From: Methylobacter sp. KS41
GTDB lineage: Bacteria > Pseudomonadota > Gammaproteobacteria > Methylococcales > Methylomonadaceae
Assembly: GCA_002862125.1 (NCBI GenBank)
Contig: PHSP01000001.1
Coordinates: forward strand, 1,054,001 to 1,118,000
Length of the DNA: 64,000 nt
Direction: 5' to 3'
In this document: piece by piece, positions 9,329 through 18,536 of the stretch
Layout of the letters: every line of letters starts with the position of its first letter
How positions within the stretch are numbered: position 1 is the first letter of the stretch
The notes under the pieces: generated by a model
The model's database searches: none
What the model was told of the DNA's origin: nothing
What the model saw: only the letters and a program-made list of their open reading frames with translations
Position numbers and translations under genes: made by a program

Positions 9329-10156
9329 ATGATAAATATCGGTAAGATAAATAAATTGAACGTCGTTAAAAAACAGGGTGCTGATGTCTATCTCGATAGC
9401 GGCACATCGGGGAAAGTGCTGTTGGCGGACAAAAAATTATCCGCAAACTGCCACGTAGGCGACATCTTGGAAGTATTCGTTTATGTGGATCCGGATGGTC
9501 ATCTGGCGGCTACCGGCAAAATGCCGTTGGCGCAGGTAGATGATATTGCCTGGTTAAAAGTAGTATCGCTTAATTATGTTGGCGTGTTTCTGGACTGGGG
9601 TTTGCCCAAAGATTTGCTGGTTCCCTTTAGTGAACAACATCACGAGATGGAAGTCGGGCGGTCTTATCTGGTCAAAATATTTCTCGATGACCAAAACCGT
9701 ATTGCCGCCACTACCAAAATTGACCGGTTTATTTCTGATGAATCGGCCGATTTTGAAGCCGGTCAAAAAGTATCGCTGATCATCGCGGAACAAACCGAAC
9801 TGGGTTTTAAAGCGATAGTAAATAATACGCACTGGGGCTTGCTGTATCAAAATGAACTGTTTCAGCCGCTCAGAAAAGGGCAAAAGCTAGACGGTTATAT
9901 AAAGAAAATAAGAGACGACCATAAAATTGACCTCAGTATTCATCATCCGGGCTACGGCAAAGTGCTATCGCTGACCGACAATATATTGGTCAAGCTGAAG
10001 GAAAACGATGGCGTGCTGTTGTTAAGCGATAAGAGCCCGCCCGAAGCCATTTACAAGTCATTCGGGGTTAGTAAAAAAGTATTTAAACAGGCGATTAGCG
10101 CGCTCTATAAGAAAAAGTTAATCACCCTTGATAAGAATGGAATCAGGCTGGTTTGA
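9329..10156 (+). CDS. S1-like RNA-binding protein, CvfB/YitL family
   Basis: A 275-residue protein built of tandem S1/OB-type domains and a C-terminal winged-helix-like segment, the architecture of CvfB (YitL). Typical features are LNYVGVFLDWGLPKDLLVP and LGFKAIVNNTHWGLLYQ, each an S1 strand pattern, and the tail SKKVFKQAISALYKK. CvfB proteins bind RNA and affect virulence-factor or stress expression in Gram-positive bacteria; the role in Gram-negatives is poorly known. It is adjacent to rapA (nine-base gap), so co-expression with a transcription-recycling factor is likely. Confidence 0.8.
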   Translation: MINIGKINKLNVVKKQGADVYLDSGTSGKVLLADKKLSANCHVGDILEVFVYVDPDGHLAATGKMPLAQVDDIAWLKVVSLNYVGVFLDWGLPKDLLVPFSEQHHEMEVGRSYLVKIFLDDQNRIAATTKIDRFISDESADFEAGQKVSLIIAEQTELGFKAIVNNTHWGLLYQNELFQPLRKGQKLDGYIKKIRDDHKIDLSIHHPGYGKVLSLTDNILVKLKENDGVLLLSDKSPPEAIYKSFGVSKKVFKQAISALYKKKLITLDKNGIRLV

Positions 10157-10339
10157 TGAAATTCCAACTAATAAATATTGCATTAAGAAATCCCGGAGAA
10201 TAACTTGACACCCGCTCAAGGGTTTTAAAGTTGAAACTGCTGACCATTATCGACTGCTTAACGCTTTCTTTGAATACTTTGTTAACAGCGCCTAAAACAG
10301 TGGACAGGTCTTTATGTTATCTCCAAACCGCTTAGCCAA

Positions 10340-10930
10340 TCAGGTTTCGCCTTTGCCAACCCAATGTTTAACAGCAGGAGGCTGATAATTGACATAGCTG
10401 TCCAGTAGCGCATCAGGATTTGTCTCAACAATCAACATGGCATGGTGATGTTCTTTTACGAATTGTTCCGCCAAAACATGAGCTAAAAACTTGATCAACG
10501 CATCGTAATAACCTTCCACATTGAGCAGGCCGCATGGTTTTTGGTGAAATCCCAGTTGCGCCCATGTCCAAATCTCAAATAATTCCTCAAGCGTTCCTAT
10601 GCCGCCAGGAAGCGCAACAAATCCATCTGAAAGCTCGGCCATCAGCATTTTCCTCTCATGCATGGATTGGGTGACATGCAATTCAGTGAGATGATGATGC
10701 GCTACTTCTTTATGCGCCAATGCTTTCGGGATGACGCCGACGGCTTGACCACCGAGCTTCAATACTTGATCCGCCACCATGCCCATGATGCCGATACTAG
10801 CGCCGCCGTAAACCAGCCTGACGTTTCGGCTGACCAATGCCTCGGCAAGTGAAAAAGCAGCCGATGCGTATGCATCGAGCCGCCCGGGACTTGAGCCGCA
10901 ATAGATACAGATGCTGTTAATGGCCGTCAT
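10340..10930 (-). CDS. LOG family nucleotide 5'-monophosphate phosphoribohydrolase
   Basis: A 196-residue TIGR00730/LOG (lysine decarboxylase-like Rossmann) protein. It has IYCGSSPG near the N-terminus, RLVYGGASIGIMG, ERKMLMAELSD and the hallmark PGGIGTLEE (PGGxGTxxE) followed by WTWAQLGFH. LOG enzymes split the N-glycosidic bond of nucleoside monophosphates, classically cytokinin riboside monophosphate; in bacteria the natural substrate is often unknown. A weak ribosome binding site, AAAGG, precedes the ATG. It is monocistronic and convergent with the cvfB-like gene. Confidence 0.9.
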   Translation of the reverse strand: MTAINSICIYCGSSPGRLDAYASAAFSLAEALVSRNVRLVYGGASIGIMGMVADQVLKLGGQAVGVIPKALAHKEVAHHHLTELHVTQSMHERKMLMAELSDGFVALPGGIGTLEELFEIWTWAQLGFHQKPCGLLNVEGYYDALIKFLAHVLAEQFVKEHHHAMLIVETNPDALLDSYVNYQPPAVKHWVGKGET

Positions 10931-11051
10931 TTTTGCCTTTCAGTTGGAAGCTATTTCCGCTATTCTTAAATTCCACCCAAAATCTAAACAATGCGACCCC
11001 AAAAACCTTAAGCTTCGCAACCGTCACTGCTGATAAAGAGGACAAAGGTTG

Positions 11052-11768
11052 TCAAAACCCGGCATCATGATAAACATTCTGCACATCATCCAGATCGGTC
11101 AGCATATCTAAAAATTTTTCAAACAGCGCAATATCATCCCCGCTAATCGTGGTGACGGATTTCGGCAGAAATTGAATCTCGTCCACCTCAAAATCAATTT
11201 CACCAAAAGAATCCGATAAAGCTTGTTTAGCTTTGAAATAATCCGCTGGACAGGTAAAGACAGTTATTTTTTCGTCATCGCTTTCAATATCCGTAACATT
11301 CACATCGGCTGTCAGTAATGCTTCAAGAACAGTATCCTCGCCAGCATTTTTAAACGCTAAAATAGCGGCATGGTCAAACATGTGGCTGACCGCGCCCTGT
11401 ATGCCAATTTTACATTTCGTTTTGGTAAAACACTGGCGAACATCGCCAAAAGTACGGTTAGGATTATCGGTCAGGCAGTCCACAATCACCATGCAGCCGC
11501 CAGGACCGAAGCCTTCATATCGCGCTGGAGCGAAATCCTCACCACCACCGCCTTTAGCTTTGTCAATTGCCTTCTCAATCACATGGGCGGGAACTTGGTC
11601 TTTCTTGGCGCGCTCAATCAATCCCCGTAATGCTAAATTTCCAGCCGGGTCGACACCTCCGGCTTTAGCGCATACATATATTTCCCGGCCATATTTGCTG
11701 TAGACCTTTGCCTTTGCATCTGACGTTTTGGCCATAGACACTTTACGGTTTTGATAGGCTCTACCCAT
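11052..11768 (-). CDS. YebC/PmpR family protein (YeeN-type)
   Basis: A 238-residue YebC-family protein; members have been linked to transcription regulation and to helping ribosomes at difficult proline stretches. The N-terminus MGRAYQNRK with [12 protein letters not shown] resembles the YeeN subgroup rather than the canonical YebC next to ruvC, and ruvC is not nearby. Other family marks are [20 protein letters not shown] and the acidic C-terminal half. A GGAG lies ~12 bases before the ATG. It stands alone on its strand. Confidence 0.88.
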   Translation of the reverse strand: MGRAYQNRKVSMAKTSDAKAKVYSKYGREIYVCAKAGGVDPAGNLALRGLIERAKKDQVPAHVIEKAIDKAKGGGGEDFAPARYEGFGPGGCMVIVDCLTDNPNRTFGDVRQCFTKTKCKIGIQGAVSHMFDHAAILAFKNAGEDTVLEALLTADVNVTDIESDDEKITVFTCPADYFKAKQALSDSFGEIDFEVDEIQFLPKSVTTISGDDIALFEKFLDMLTDLDDVQNVYHDAGF

Positions 11769-12043
11769 TTTGCTTTTGCTCCAATGACATTAATAAAACA
11801 GTTGATTTTACAGATAAGTATTTGCATAAGAAACTTATGAATTGGCAATCATGCTGTGCAGGTTAGGAATTCACGGGCCACAGCATTGAAATACGTTTAT
11901 ATCTTGTTTAAATAGTATTTTATCCGGTTTATTCCAAAAATAATTTTCTTCAAGGGAAAAAATACCGGATGGCAGGATAAACAAACATGAATAATATGTT
12001 TTAGACTACAAGCAATGGCATGAAACAAGCGCAAGGATGAATC

Positions 12044-12601
12044 TCAACCTATCATCTCAGTCCGATAACGATAAACCCTGATAGTTTCAGACCAGTAACC
12101 GGGAGCTAAACCTGCTTTTTGTTTTAAGTGCCGCAAAAACTGTGCAGGCTCCGGCAACTGCTCCCATACCGAAGGCAAAAAGGTTCCACGCCGTCTGCCA
12201 TCTTCCAATATCAAGCCATCCATGCCAGGCTGTAGCTGAGATATCAAGTCCTGTTCAGACTTAAATGAAACAGGCTCGGCAGGCGTGAGTATGGAGATGT
12301 GTATTTCAAGTTCACCGAATTCAGAATCTTCCAAAGGCGGAAAACGAGGGTCTTTGAAGGCCGCTAAAAATGCGTTTTCTGCAATATCCTCGGCCAACGG
12401 CCTAACCGCTTCCAACATGCCGATACATCCGCGCAGTTGATGGTGTTTCTGCAGGGTGACAAAGGTGGCCCGATACTGTGTCAATTCGGAAGGAAAATCG
12501 GCTAAATTGATTTTTAATGGCCGTCCTGTTTTCAAACCATGCTGAATGGAGCTTTTCGCTAACTCCAGCAATCGCTGTTGATACTCCTTATTCAATGACA
12601 T
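12044..12601 (-). CDS. amrA: AmmeMemoRadiSam system protein A (AMMECR1 domain)
   Basis: A 185-residue AMMECR1-domain protein. It has FVTLQKHHQLRGCIGMLEA, the conserved LRGCIG signature, and FPPLEDSEFGELEIHIS. An upstream ATG at 12664 is in frame, but ATG 12601 is preferred: it overlaps the stop of the Memo-like gene by 14 bases, a coupled arrangement, and begins just before the first conserved helix. AMMECR1, Memo and a radical SAM protein form the recognised three-part AmmeMemoRadiSam set, proposed to modify an unknown substrate with radical chemistry. Confidence 0.9.
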   Translation of the reverse strand: MSLNKEYQQRLLELAKSSIQHGLKTGRPLKINLADFPSELTQYRATFVTLQKHHQLRGCIGMLEAVRPLAEDIAENAFLAAFKDPRFPPLEDSEFGELEIHISILTPAEPVSFKSEQDLISQLQPGMDGLILEDGRRRGTFLPSVWEQLPEPAQFLRHLKQKAGLAPGYWSETIRVYRYRTEMIG

Positions 12602-13367
12602 AAGCGCCGTATCCCACAACTCTGCTTTTATCTCCTGAGGTATCGCCGGAATTGCGCAGATCAATTGTTTTAATTGTTAGCGATTTTTCCCTTGCCAGCT
12701 TTATCAGGCCGCTGACAGCAACTTTACCGCAGGCCGACTCAAAAGCGAGCCGTTCATATTGCAGGTGTTCAATTGCTTCGCTGGTCGCTTTGTCAAGCTG
12801 TTTGGCGGTAGCATAATCGTGGTAATGACTTAAGTCAGAACTTATGACAATCAATGTTTCATCACCGCCCCACAAAGCATCGATAACTTGACTGACTTGT
12901 CCCGGTGATGCATCACCAGCGACGATGGGAACAATTTTGAAGTCATCAAGCATTTCCTGTAAAAAAGGCAAATGAACTTCAAGGCTGTGTTCATAAGCGT
13001 GCGCCTGTTCAAGGTATTCGACAAAGGGAAGCTTGGCTATAGCCTCTACGGCTTCACTGTCAACAGTGATAGGACCTAAAGGTGTAATGAATGATTGCGC
13101 CTTGCTTACAGCCAGCCCGCTGAAAGCTACATGATGGGATGGGCCAATGATGACAACCCGGGTTATCCGGTCATGAGCTTTCTTTAATCGAACATAAGCT
13201 GTTGCCGCTACGGGGCCAGAATAAATATAACCGGCATGAGGTGCGATGATCGCTTTTGGAACTTTCGCGCCGGTTTCAGCATCATTTAGATATTCGTCCA
13301 GCATTTGATGCAATTGTTTCGGATTTGCAGGATAAAAAGTTCCTGCTACTGCGGGTTGTCTGTTCAT
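12588..13367 (-). CDS. amrB: AmmeMemoRadiSam system protein B (Memo-like)
   Basis: A 259-residue Memo/LigB-superfamily protein. It starts PAVAGTFYPA and has APHAGYIYSGPVAATAY, IGPSHHVAFSG, HSLEVHLPFLQ and SSDLSHYHDY, supplying the His/Asp/Cys-type metal-site residues of Memo. AAAGGA lies nine bases before the ATG. Its 3' end overlaps the AMMECR1 gene. The radical SAM partner is divergent from 13.5 kb, so the three genes share one promoter interval. Confidence 0.92.
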   Translation of the reverse strand: MNRQPAVAGTFYPANPKQLHQMLDEYLNDAETGAKVPKAIIAPHAGYIYSGPVAATAYVRLKKAHDRITRVVIIGPSHHVAFSGLAVSKAQSFITPLGPITVDSEAVEAIAKLPFVEYLEQAHAYEHSLEVHLPFLQEMLDDFKIVPIVAGDASPGQVSQVIDALWGGDETLIVISSDLSHYHDYATAKQLDKATSEAIEHLQYERLAFESACGKVAVSGLIKLAREKSLTIKTIDLRNSGDTSGDKSRVVGYGAYVIE

Positions 13368-13518
13368 TGGCTTGTATCCTTTATTTCCCGGTAAAAGATT
13401 TATAAAAATCTTTGCAAATCAGCATCGGATGATTTAGCGTAGCGACTTGATAGCAGATTTTAGATGTTAGTGTCCGCATTCGGCAATCTGTTTTTTTATT
13501 GGTTCCAGGAGAATGACA

Positions 13519-14604
13519 ATGACTGCTTTTATTTCCCATGACACGGTGAAAACCCGTTATTGGCACAGATTAGAAGATGGGCGTATTCAATGTGATCTCT
13601 GTCCGAGGTTTTGCAAGCTGCATAAAGACCAGCGCGGTCTTTGCTTTGTCAGGCAGAATCTTGATGATCAGATTGTGATGACCAGTTACGGCCGTTCCAG
13701 CGGTTTTGCCATTGATCCAATCGAAAAGAAACCGCTGAATCATTTTTTACCAGGCACCCCGGTGTTCTCTTTCGGTACCGCCGGTTGCAATCTGGCCTGC
13801 AAGTTTTGCCAGAATTGGGATATCAGCAAATCACGGGAAATGGATACGCTGATGAGCAAGGCATCTCCTGATGCGATAGCCCAAGCGGCATTGAATGCAG
13901 GTTGTGACAGCGTCGCTTATACCTATAATGATCCGGTGGTTTTTCATGAGTATGCGATTGATACCGCACAGGCCTGCCGGAGTCTCGGTATTAAATCAGT
14001 GGCGGTTTCCGCGGGTTATGTCTGCGCCGAACCCAGGGCTGAATTCTATCAGTGGATGGATGCCGCCAACATTGATTTAAAAGCCTTTACCGAGCGTTTT
14101 TATCATCAGATTACCGGCGGGCATCTGGAACCCGTACTGGAAACATTAAAATATATCAAACAAGAAACACCGGTCTGGCTGGAGTTGACGACTTTAATTA
14201 TTCCAGGTGAAAATGATTCGGAAGCAGAACTGGAAATCATGACCCAATGGGTCGTCGAAAATCTTGGGCCCGATGTGCCGATGCATTTCTCGGCATTTCA
14301 TCCTGACTGGAAGATGCTTGACAAGCCGCCTACTCCGCTTGCATCATTGTTGCAGGCCCGGAAAATCGCCATAAAAAATGGCGTGCATTATGCCTATGTG
14401 GGCAATGTCCATGATAAATCGGCAGACAGCACCTATTGTCATGGCTGCGGCAAACTATTGATAGGCCGTGACTGGTATGAGCTTTCTGAATGGAATCTTG
14501 ATGAGTCAGGATGTTGCCGTTTTTGCGGAGAACCTTGCGCAGGCGTGTTTAATCCAAAGCCTGGAGACTGGGGCGCAAAGCGGAAAGGCGTTATTATGAG
14601 TTGA
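13519..14604 (+). CDS. amrS: AmmeMemoRadiSam system radical SAM enzyme (AmrS)
   Basis: A ~361-residue radical SAM protein. The [4Fe-4S] motif AGCNLACKFCQNW (CX3CX2C) lies at about residue 93-100, preceded by an N-terminal cysteine pair CDLCPRFC. The C-terminus carries further cysteine pairs, CHGCGK and CRFCGEPC, likely for another metal. An SD AGGAG at 13507-13511 fits the second ATG (13519, seven bases away) better than ATG 13513. It is transcribed away from the Memo-AMMECR1 pair. Family function is unsettled; a radical modification needing Memo and AMMECR1 is the working idea. Confidence 0.92.
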   Translation: MTAFISHDTVKTRYWHRLEDGRIQCDLCPRFCKLHKDQRGLCFVRQNLDDQIVMTSYGRSSGFAIDPIEKKPLNHFLPGTPVFSFGTAGCNLACKFCQNWDISKSREMDTLMSKASPDAIAQAALNAGCDSVAYTYNDPVVFHEYAIDTAQACRSLGIKSVAVSAGYVCAEPRAEFYQWMDAANIDLKAFTERFYHQITGGHLEPVLETLKYIKQETPVWLELTTLIIPGENDSEAELEIMTQWVVENLGPDVPMHFSAFHPDWKMLDKPPTPLASLLQARKIAIKNGVHYAYVGNVHDKSADSTYCHGCGKLLIGRDWYELSEWNLDESGCCRFCGEPCAGVFNPKPGDWGAKRKGVIMS

Positions 14605-14811
14605 GTGCAAGTAACATTCTATCTGTCACTAGGGTTTATTTTTAGCAGTACAGAGAAATTTTGTTCAGTCTTTCATCGGGAATATAAAGTTGAGGGATTC
14701 AAATTTGTAAATGAGGTAAAAGGCTGTCTTACTAAGAGGATAGCCTCGAAAAGAGAACTGCTTGATGAAGAACTGTGTGACACGATTGAACGATTCGCAA
14801 AAAATAGCTGA
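14605..14811 (+). CDS. Small ORF after amrS, unrecognised
   Basis: A 68-codon open frame starting with GTG directly after the amrS stop, with no convincing ribosome binding site. The C-terminal half is charged (KRELLDEELCDTIERFAKN) and the N-terminal half hydrophobic. I do not recognise a family. It may be a chance frame; a 9-bp inverted repeat lies just downstream. Confidence 0.2.
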   Translation: MQVTFYLSLGFIFSSTEKFCSVFHREYKVEGFKFVNEVKGCLTKRIASKRELLDEELCDTIERFAKNS

Positions 14812-14817
14812 TGCTCT

Positions 14818-14851
14818 AACAAGCCGGAAGAAAACATTCTTGCGGCTTGTT
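14818..14851. terminator. Inverted repeat between convergent genes
   Basis: AACAAGCCG at 14818-14826 pairs with CGGCTTGTT at 14843-14851, forming a 9-bp stem. Neither side has a long T run. It separates the amrS side from the convergent DUF5765 gene and may be a weak bidirectional terminator. Confidence 0.4.
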
Positions 14852-14879
14852 ATTAGAGATATTTTCTTAATAATTAAAA

Positions 14880-15635
14880 CTACAGCGAATCGCCGATTTC
14901 AGTCTTATAGAAAGGCCACTTTTTAACGTGCAAATACTTTCTGATGGGCGTCTTGATAACAGATACACATAGCGCAATTGAAAACAGGCACCAGACTGCC
15001 GCGTATTCGTTTGGGTCTGTTGTGGTAATATCCGAAATAAACGGCCCAATCATATAATGGAAACCCACGAACCGCCATGAGCCATAGATAAAGGGCATAT
15101 AAAAAGCTACCAGAATATAGGTAAACGCATGTAAACCCCAGTCAAAACCAAACAACCATTTGACCGGGTCCGACATTAGGCCATTCAATGGCATTTGCCA
15201 GGCGATATGCCACGAACCAGAAGTTGAACACACGCTAGGGCCGCAAAAACCTTCAACTCCAATATGGCAAGTTCCAGCCCAGCCGAACGGATACATTTTG
15301 ATCAGCATGAAAAGGGAGCCAATTGCACAAATTGTATAAACTGTCGTCCTGATTTTTAATTTGACGCTGACCGGAATAAAGTACATCGCAACCATGTTAA
15401 CGAAAAATGGCTGAAACGCTACATGTAAATACCCCAGCAGCGTGAGTATCTGATTATTAGGGTTATCACATAAATCAATATAAACGTAAGTTACTGCCTG
15501 CAGTAATTCCATTAAGGCAAAATAGGTTAATGGAATCCAAAGCTCTTTGGATTCGCCTTGTTTAATTGCAATATAGGCTGCGGTACTGAGACCTGCGACG
15601 GCTAAAACACCCGACGCTTCACCACTCCAACACAT
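14880..15635 (-). CDS. DUF5765-like integral membrane protein
   Basis: About 251 residues with seven or so predicted membrane segments. It starts MCWSGEASGVLAVAG, the signature opening of DUF5765, followed by YFALMELLQAVTY and LLGYLHVAFQPFFVN. ATG 15635 is chosen over the frame's first ATG at 15680 because the family begins at MCWSGEAS and AAGGGT lies about eight bases upstream. Function is unknown; the Trp-rich and Cys-containing membrane core is conserved. It appears monocistronic. Confidence 0.75.
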   Translation of the reverse strand: MCWSGEASGVLAVAGLSTAAYIAIKQGESKELWIPLTYFALMELLQAVTYVYIDLCDNPNNQILTLLGYLHVAFQPFFVNMVAMYFIPVSVKLKIRTTVYTICAIGSLFMLIKMYPFGWAGTCHIGVEGFCGPSVCSTSGSWHIAWQMPLNGLMSDPVKWLFGFDWGLHAFTYILVAFYMPFIYGSWRFVGFHYMIGPFISDITTTDPNEYAAVWCLFSIALCVSVIKTPIRKYLHVKKWPFYKTEIGDSL

Positions 15636-15908
15636 AAAACTGACCCTTCTCTTATAATTATTAAATACCGCTTGTTTCAACAGAAACCCCGTGGGCTCGT
15701 AAAACGCTCAAACAGCAGTAATGTTTTTTGATTGTTAATGCTTCTGTGAACAAAAACCTGTCTATTGTATTATAACCAGAGAGAGATCGAGAAAGAGTTG
15801 TTAAAACGCCTAATGGTTTTCAGTAAGAGGACTCAACAACTACAATTAACCCCCCCCCTCAGAAATATTCTGAACAACTGCCGTTTCTCGTTTGCGGAAG
15901 TATTTTAA

Positions 15909-16976
15909 TTATAGCGATATGGCGGCAAAGGCTTCAAGATCCGCTACTGCCGCCGCTGTCCGGCGGATGAGCTCATAGTTCACCTCTGGATTCATCATGC
16001 CTCCGACAGCAAGCGTTACAAGCATCGCCTCAAAAGGATAGATGAGGTGAGCGCGATATCTTTGCAGCATAACTCTTAAATCAATGCCTACGACACCGTT
16101 TTCCTCAAGACACTGGGCGTAAATAGCTATAAGGCTTGCTTCGTGAAGCCGCCGTGTCTCGGGCTTAAGAGCGGTGGACAAAAAGTAAGCAATATCGCTT
16201 ATCCCCTCGCCAAAACGAACCAGTTGCCAATCGAGTAAGCCTGGTTGAGATTGATCCCAGAATAGATTACCCGGATGACAATCATGGTGTACGAGTGTTT
16301 GCGAAGCTTCAGTAAGAAAGCGCATTGCCTGTCGGCGGTGCCGTGCATAATGGATGGCTTGCGCATGGAGCTTCTGTGGTACGAGCTCTCCAGCCTGATG
16401 CAATCCTCTTTTCATTAATGGAACAGCCATGGCAGTTCCCAAGAAGTCCTCCAGGCGGCGAATCGGACCAGCCAGCCAGGAATAAGTATGATTGAAACTC
16501 TCTTTATTCCAAAACCGGGCATGAAAATTGGCAAGTTGTTCGACCACCATGGCTGCCTGGGAAAATGTCAATGCATCTCCCGGATTACCAGGCACGGCTC
16601 CAAATTCTGTCACATCGGTAAGCACCAGAGTCGCCCCCCTGCCGGGCTTGCTCTGTGCGGCAAGGAAACGAGGCACGGTGACCGAAACAGACGGGGCGAC
16701 TTCATTATAAAAGCGCACCTCGGTATGCAGCAGCATCGGTAATGCGGTGATTATTCTTGCTTGCCAGGCCATTGACGGCAATTTAACAAACCACTGTCCA
16801 GGCAGAATAGCAGGGGCATTGTGTTCGACTTTGACACGAATGCGTGTTGTCGTCCCAATTTCAACTGAAACGATATCCAGATTGGAAACAACTACATGGG
16901 AGTAATGTTTATTGACCACGCGTTGAGCCCAGTCGATAGTTAATTCGTTCGGGTGGCGAACAAGAATGCTCGGCAT
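15909..16976 (-). CDS. APH-fold phosphotransferase family protein
   Basis: A 355-residue kinase-like protein of the aminoglycoside phosphotransferase/ecdysteroid-kinase-like group. The catalytic loop LVHHDCHPGNLFWD (Brenner-type HxD and N) and the metal-binding LLDWQLVRFGEGISD are intact. ATG 16976 is preferred to ATG 17033 because AGGA lies nine bases upstream and the extra 19 residues are hydrophobic and atypical. Such proteins phosphorylate small molecules; the substrate is not evident. No neighbour on its strand suggests a pathway. Confidence 0.75.
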   Translation of the reverse strand: MPSILVRHPNELTIDWAQRVVNKHYSHVVVSNLDIVSVEIGTTTRIRVKVEHNAPAILPGQWFVKLPSMAWQARIITALPMLLHTEVRFYNEVAPSVSVTVPRFLAAQSKPGRGATLVLTDVTEFGAVPGNPGDALTFSQAAMVVEQLANFHARFWNKESFNHTYSWLAGPIRRLEDFLGTAMAVPLMKRGLHQAGELVPQKLHAQAIHYARHRRQAMRFLTEASQTLVHHDCHPGNLFWDQSQPGLLDWQLVRFGEGISDIAYFLSTALKPETRRLHEASLIAIYAQCLEENGVVGIDLRVMLQRYRAHLIYPFEAMLVTLAVGGMMNPEVNYELIRRTAAAVADLEAFAAISL

Positions 16977-17844
16977 TATCTTTGATCCTAATAAATCAGC
17001 TGTTAATAATACAGGGAAAGCAAACAAAAACATCCGCTCAATCAGTCGAGAGAGTTATTCAATGAATAGGCATATAACTATAGGTGAAAATAATTTCATG
17101 TAACTGTCTAATTTCAATTCTTTAGAATACCTTTCGGAGAAAGGAGAATTGGCCGCAACATCAAAGACCCAATTTTAGTTTCAGCTCAGGATTAGCCAAC
17201 AAGGTATTAAGTAGGAAACGAATCGACCGAGCCCCAAGTTTTGTGTAACCGGCTCTAAAATTAACGGTCGGGCAACCTATCTTCGAACTAAACGGTAGAC
17301 CGTTTAACGTCCGTTCTCAATCTCGTAGTAACCCAGCCCCAGACTACCGGAAAAAGCCCTGTGGAACATTATAACAATGCAGTTATACATCATCTTTACG
17401 ACACAGAGGCCACAGCAGATAAAAACATGGCGCTTGTGTATATGTCCTATCCATGCAATTACTTAATATGTGTCCTCAATAACCGGATTGCTATATGTTG
17501 CTTTATAGGCAGTAAATACCAAGTTGAAATCCACATTGCCAGATTTTTTGCGATCAATCTCCGTACTTTCCCAAACCATGCACACCTACCGCGCAGGCTC
17601 ATTTCGCAGATAAATCTTCCCGGATATCATCGTTGCACTTGTAAGTCCTGTATATATTATTTAATATCGTTAAATTTTAATCAGCAGTATTTTGGGAGCG
17701 CTGTCCGGCGACTGCTGGAAACCTGCGCATCATTTTTTCAAACGGGTCAGTGTCGAAATACTAACCTGATTTTACATAGCGCAGCCGGACGCCAGCCGCT
17801 TCAACTCATACTTTTGCATGCCAGACATTGCTTTCATTCTTAAT
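16977..17844. other. Gene-poor interval
   Basis: About 870 bases with no gene I can support. A 160-codon plus-strand frame at 17361-17843 has odd composition (many Cys, His and Ile), no ribosome binding site and no recognisable motif. In many gammaproteobacteria rimP-nusA-infB follow the secG-side tRNA-Leu, and they are absent here, so this may mark a rearrangement boundary. Confidence 0.5.
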
Positions 17845-17881
17845 AAAAAACCCGCTAAGCCATATAACTTGCGGGTTTTTG
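17845..17881 (-). terminator. Rho-independent terminator after tRNA-Leu
   Basis: CCCGC at 17851-17855 pairs with GCGGG at 17871-17875, extended inward by AAG/CTT and outward by an A run pairing with a T run. On the minus strand the stem ends in a T run, so it should stop the glmM-tpiA-secG-tRNA transcript about 30 bases after the tRNA. It could also act on the other strand. Confidence 0.8.
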
Positions 17882-17910
17882 TATTTCTTTGGTTCTCTTA
17901 AAACCTTGAT

Positions 17911-17995
17911 TGGTACCGATGGCCGGATTTGAACCGGCATGACTTGCGTCACCACCCCCTCAAGATGGCGTGTCTACCAATTTCACCACATCGGC
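17911..17995 (-). tRNA. leuU: tRNA-Leu (anticodon GAG)
   Basis: An 85-base class II tRNA beginning GCCGATG and ending CATCGGTACCA, with CCA encoded. The D-loop GAAATTGGTAGAC, anticodon stem CCATC/GGTGG with loop TTGAGGG (anticodon GAG), a long variable arm and T-loop GTTCAAATC are all present. It reads CTC/CTT leucine codons. It lies 22 bases after secG on the same strand, as in E. coli secG-leuU, and is followed by a terminator hairpin. Confidence 0.97.
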
Positions 17996-18016
17996 TTAAG
18001 CTTTTAAATCATTTAA

Positions 18017-18520
18017 TTATTTTTTTACAGCCTCTTTACTGGCTTTAGATGCAACATCATCCGGTTCTTTAACAGTCTTGATTTCTTCAGCCTTCGGCAC
18101 CGCTATCCTTTCAATTTCAGCGCCTGTAACTGGTTCATTCGACTTAACATCTGGAACTGCTGGCACTTCTTCTGATTTAACCCCAGGCATTGCGGAAGTT
18201 GTATCAACGTTTTTTTCGCCACCTGCTTCAGAAAGACCCAACTTATCTTGCTGAGTATCAGGCGTACTCATTAGATCAAAAGCCGCCCCTTTGTGTCCAT
18301 TTATCACCGCAAGACCTAGGCTGGTTATAAAAAACAGAGTCGCCAGAATCGCTGTGCTTCGCGATAAAAACGACGCAGCGCCCTGCGCACCAAAAACAGA
18401 ACCGGCGGAACCAGTGCCGAAAGCAGCGCCCGCATCCGCTCCCTTACCTTGCTGCATTAATATTAAGCCAATAATACCCAAACCCAGCAATACATGAATA
18501 ACGATAATTACCTGATACAT
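18017..18520 (-). CDS. secG: Preprotein translocase subunit SecG
   Basis: A 167-residue inner-membrane subunit that assists the SecYEG protein-export channel. Two membrane helices (about residues 3-21 and 55-73) flank the conserved cytoplasmic loop LMQQGKGADAGAAFG...GSVFGAQG, which matches the family closely. E. coli SecG has 110 residues; here residues ~85-167 form a long acidic/lysine-rich, proline- and valine-rich tail of low complexity. It follows tpiA by 16 bases and precedes tRNA-Leu. Confidence 0.96.
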   Translation of the reverse strand: MYQVIIVIHVLLGLGIIGLILMQQGKGADAGAAFGTGSAGSVFGAQGAASFLSRSTAILATLFFITSLGLAVINGHKGAAFDLMSTPDTQQDKLGLSEAGGEKNVDTTSAMPGVKSEEVPAVPDVKSNEPVTGAEIERIAVPKAEEIKTVKEPDDVASKASKEAVKK

Positions 18521-18536
18521 GAAAGTCTAAACTGCT

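Noticed and set aside
17160-17330. TTACACAAAACTTGGGGCTC-like sequence resembling an IS256-type end, with ~50 open codons on the minus strand
   Set aside because: No second end or transposase remnant recognised; similarity from memory only.
17361-17843. 160-codon plus-strand frame before the tRNA-Leu terminator
   Set aside because: No ribosome binding site, strange composition rich in Cys, His and Ile, no recognisable motif; runs into the terminator hairpin.
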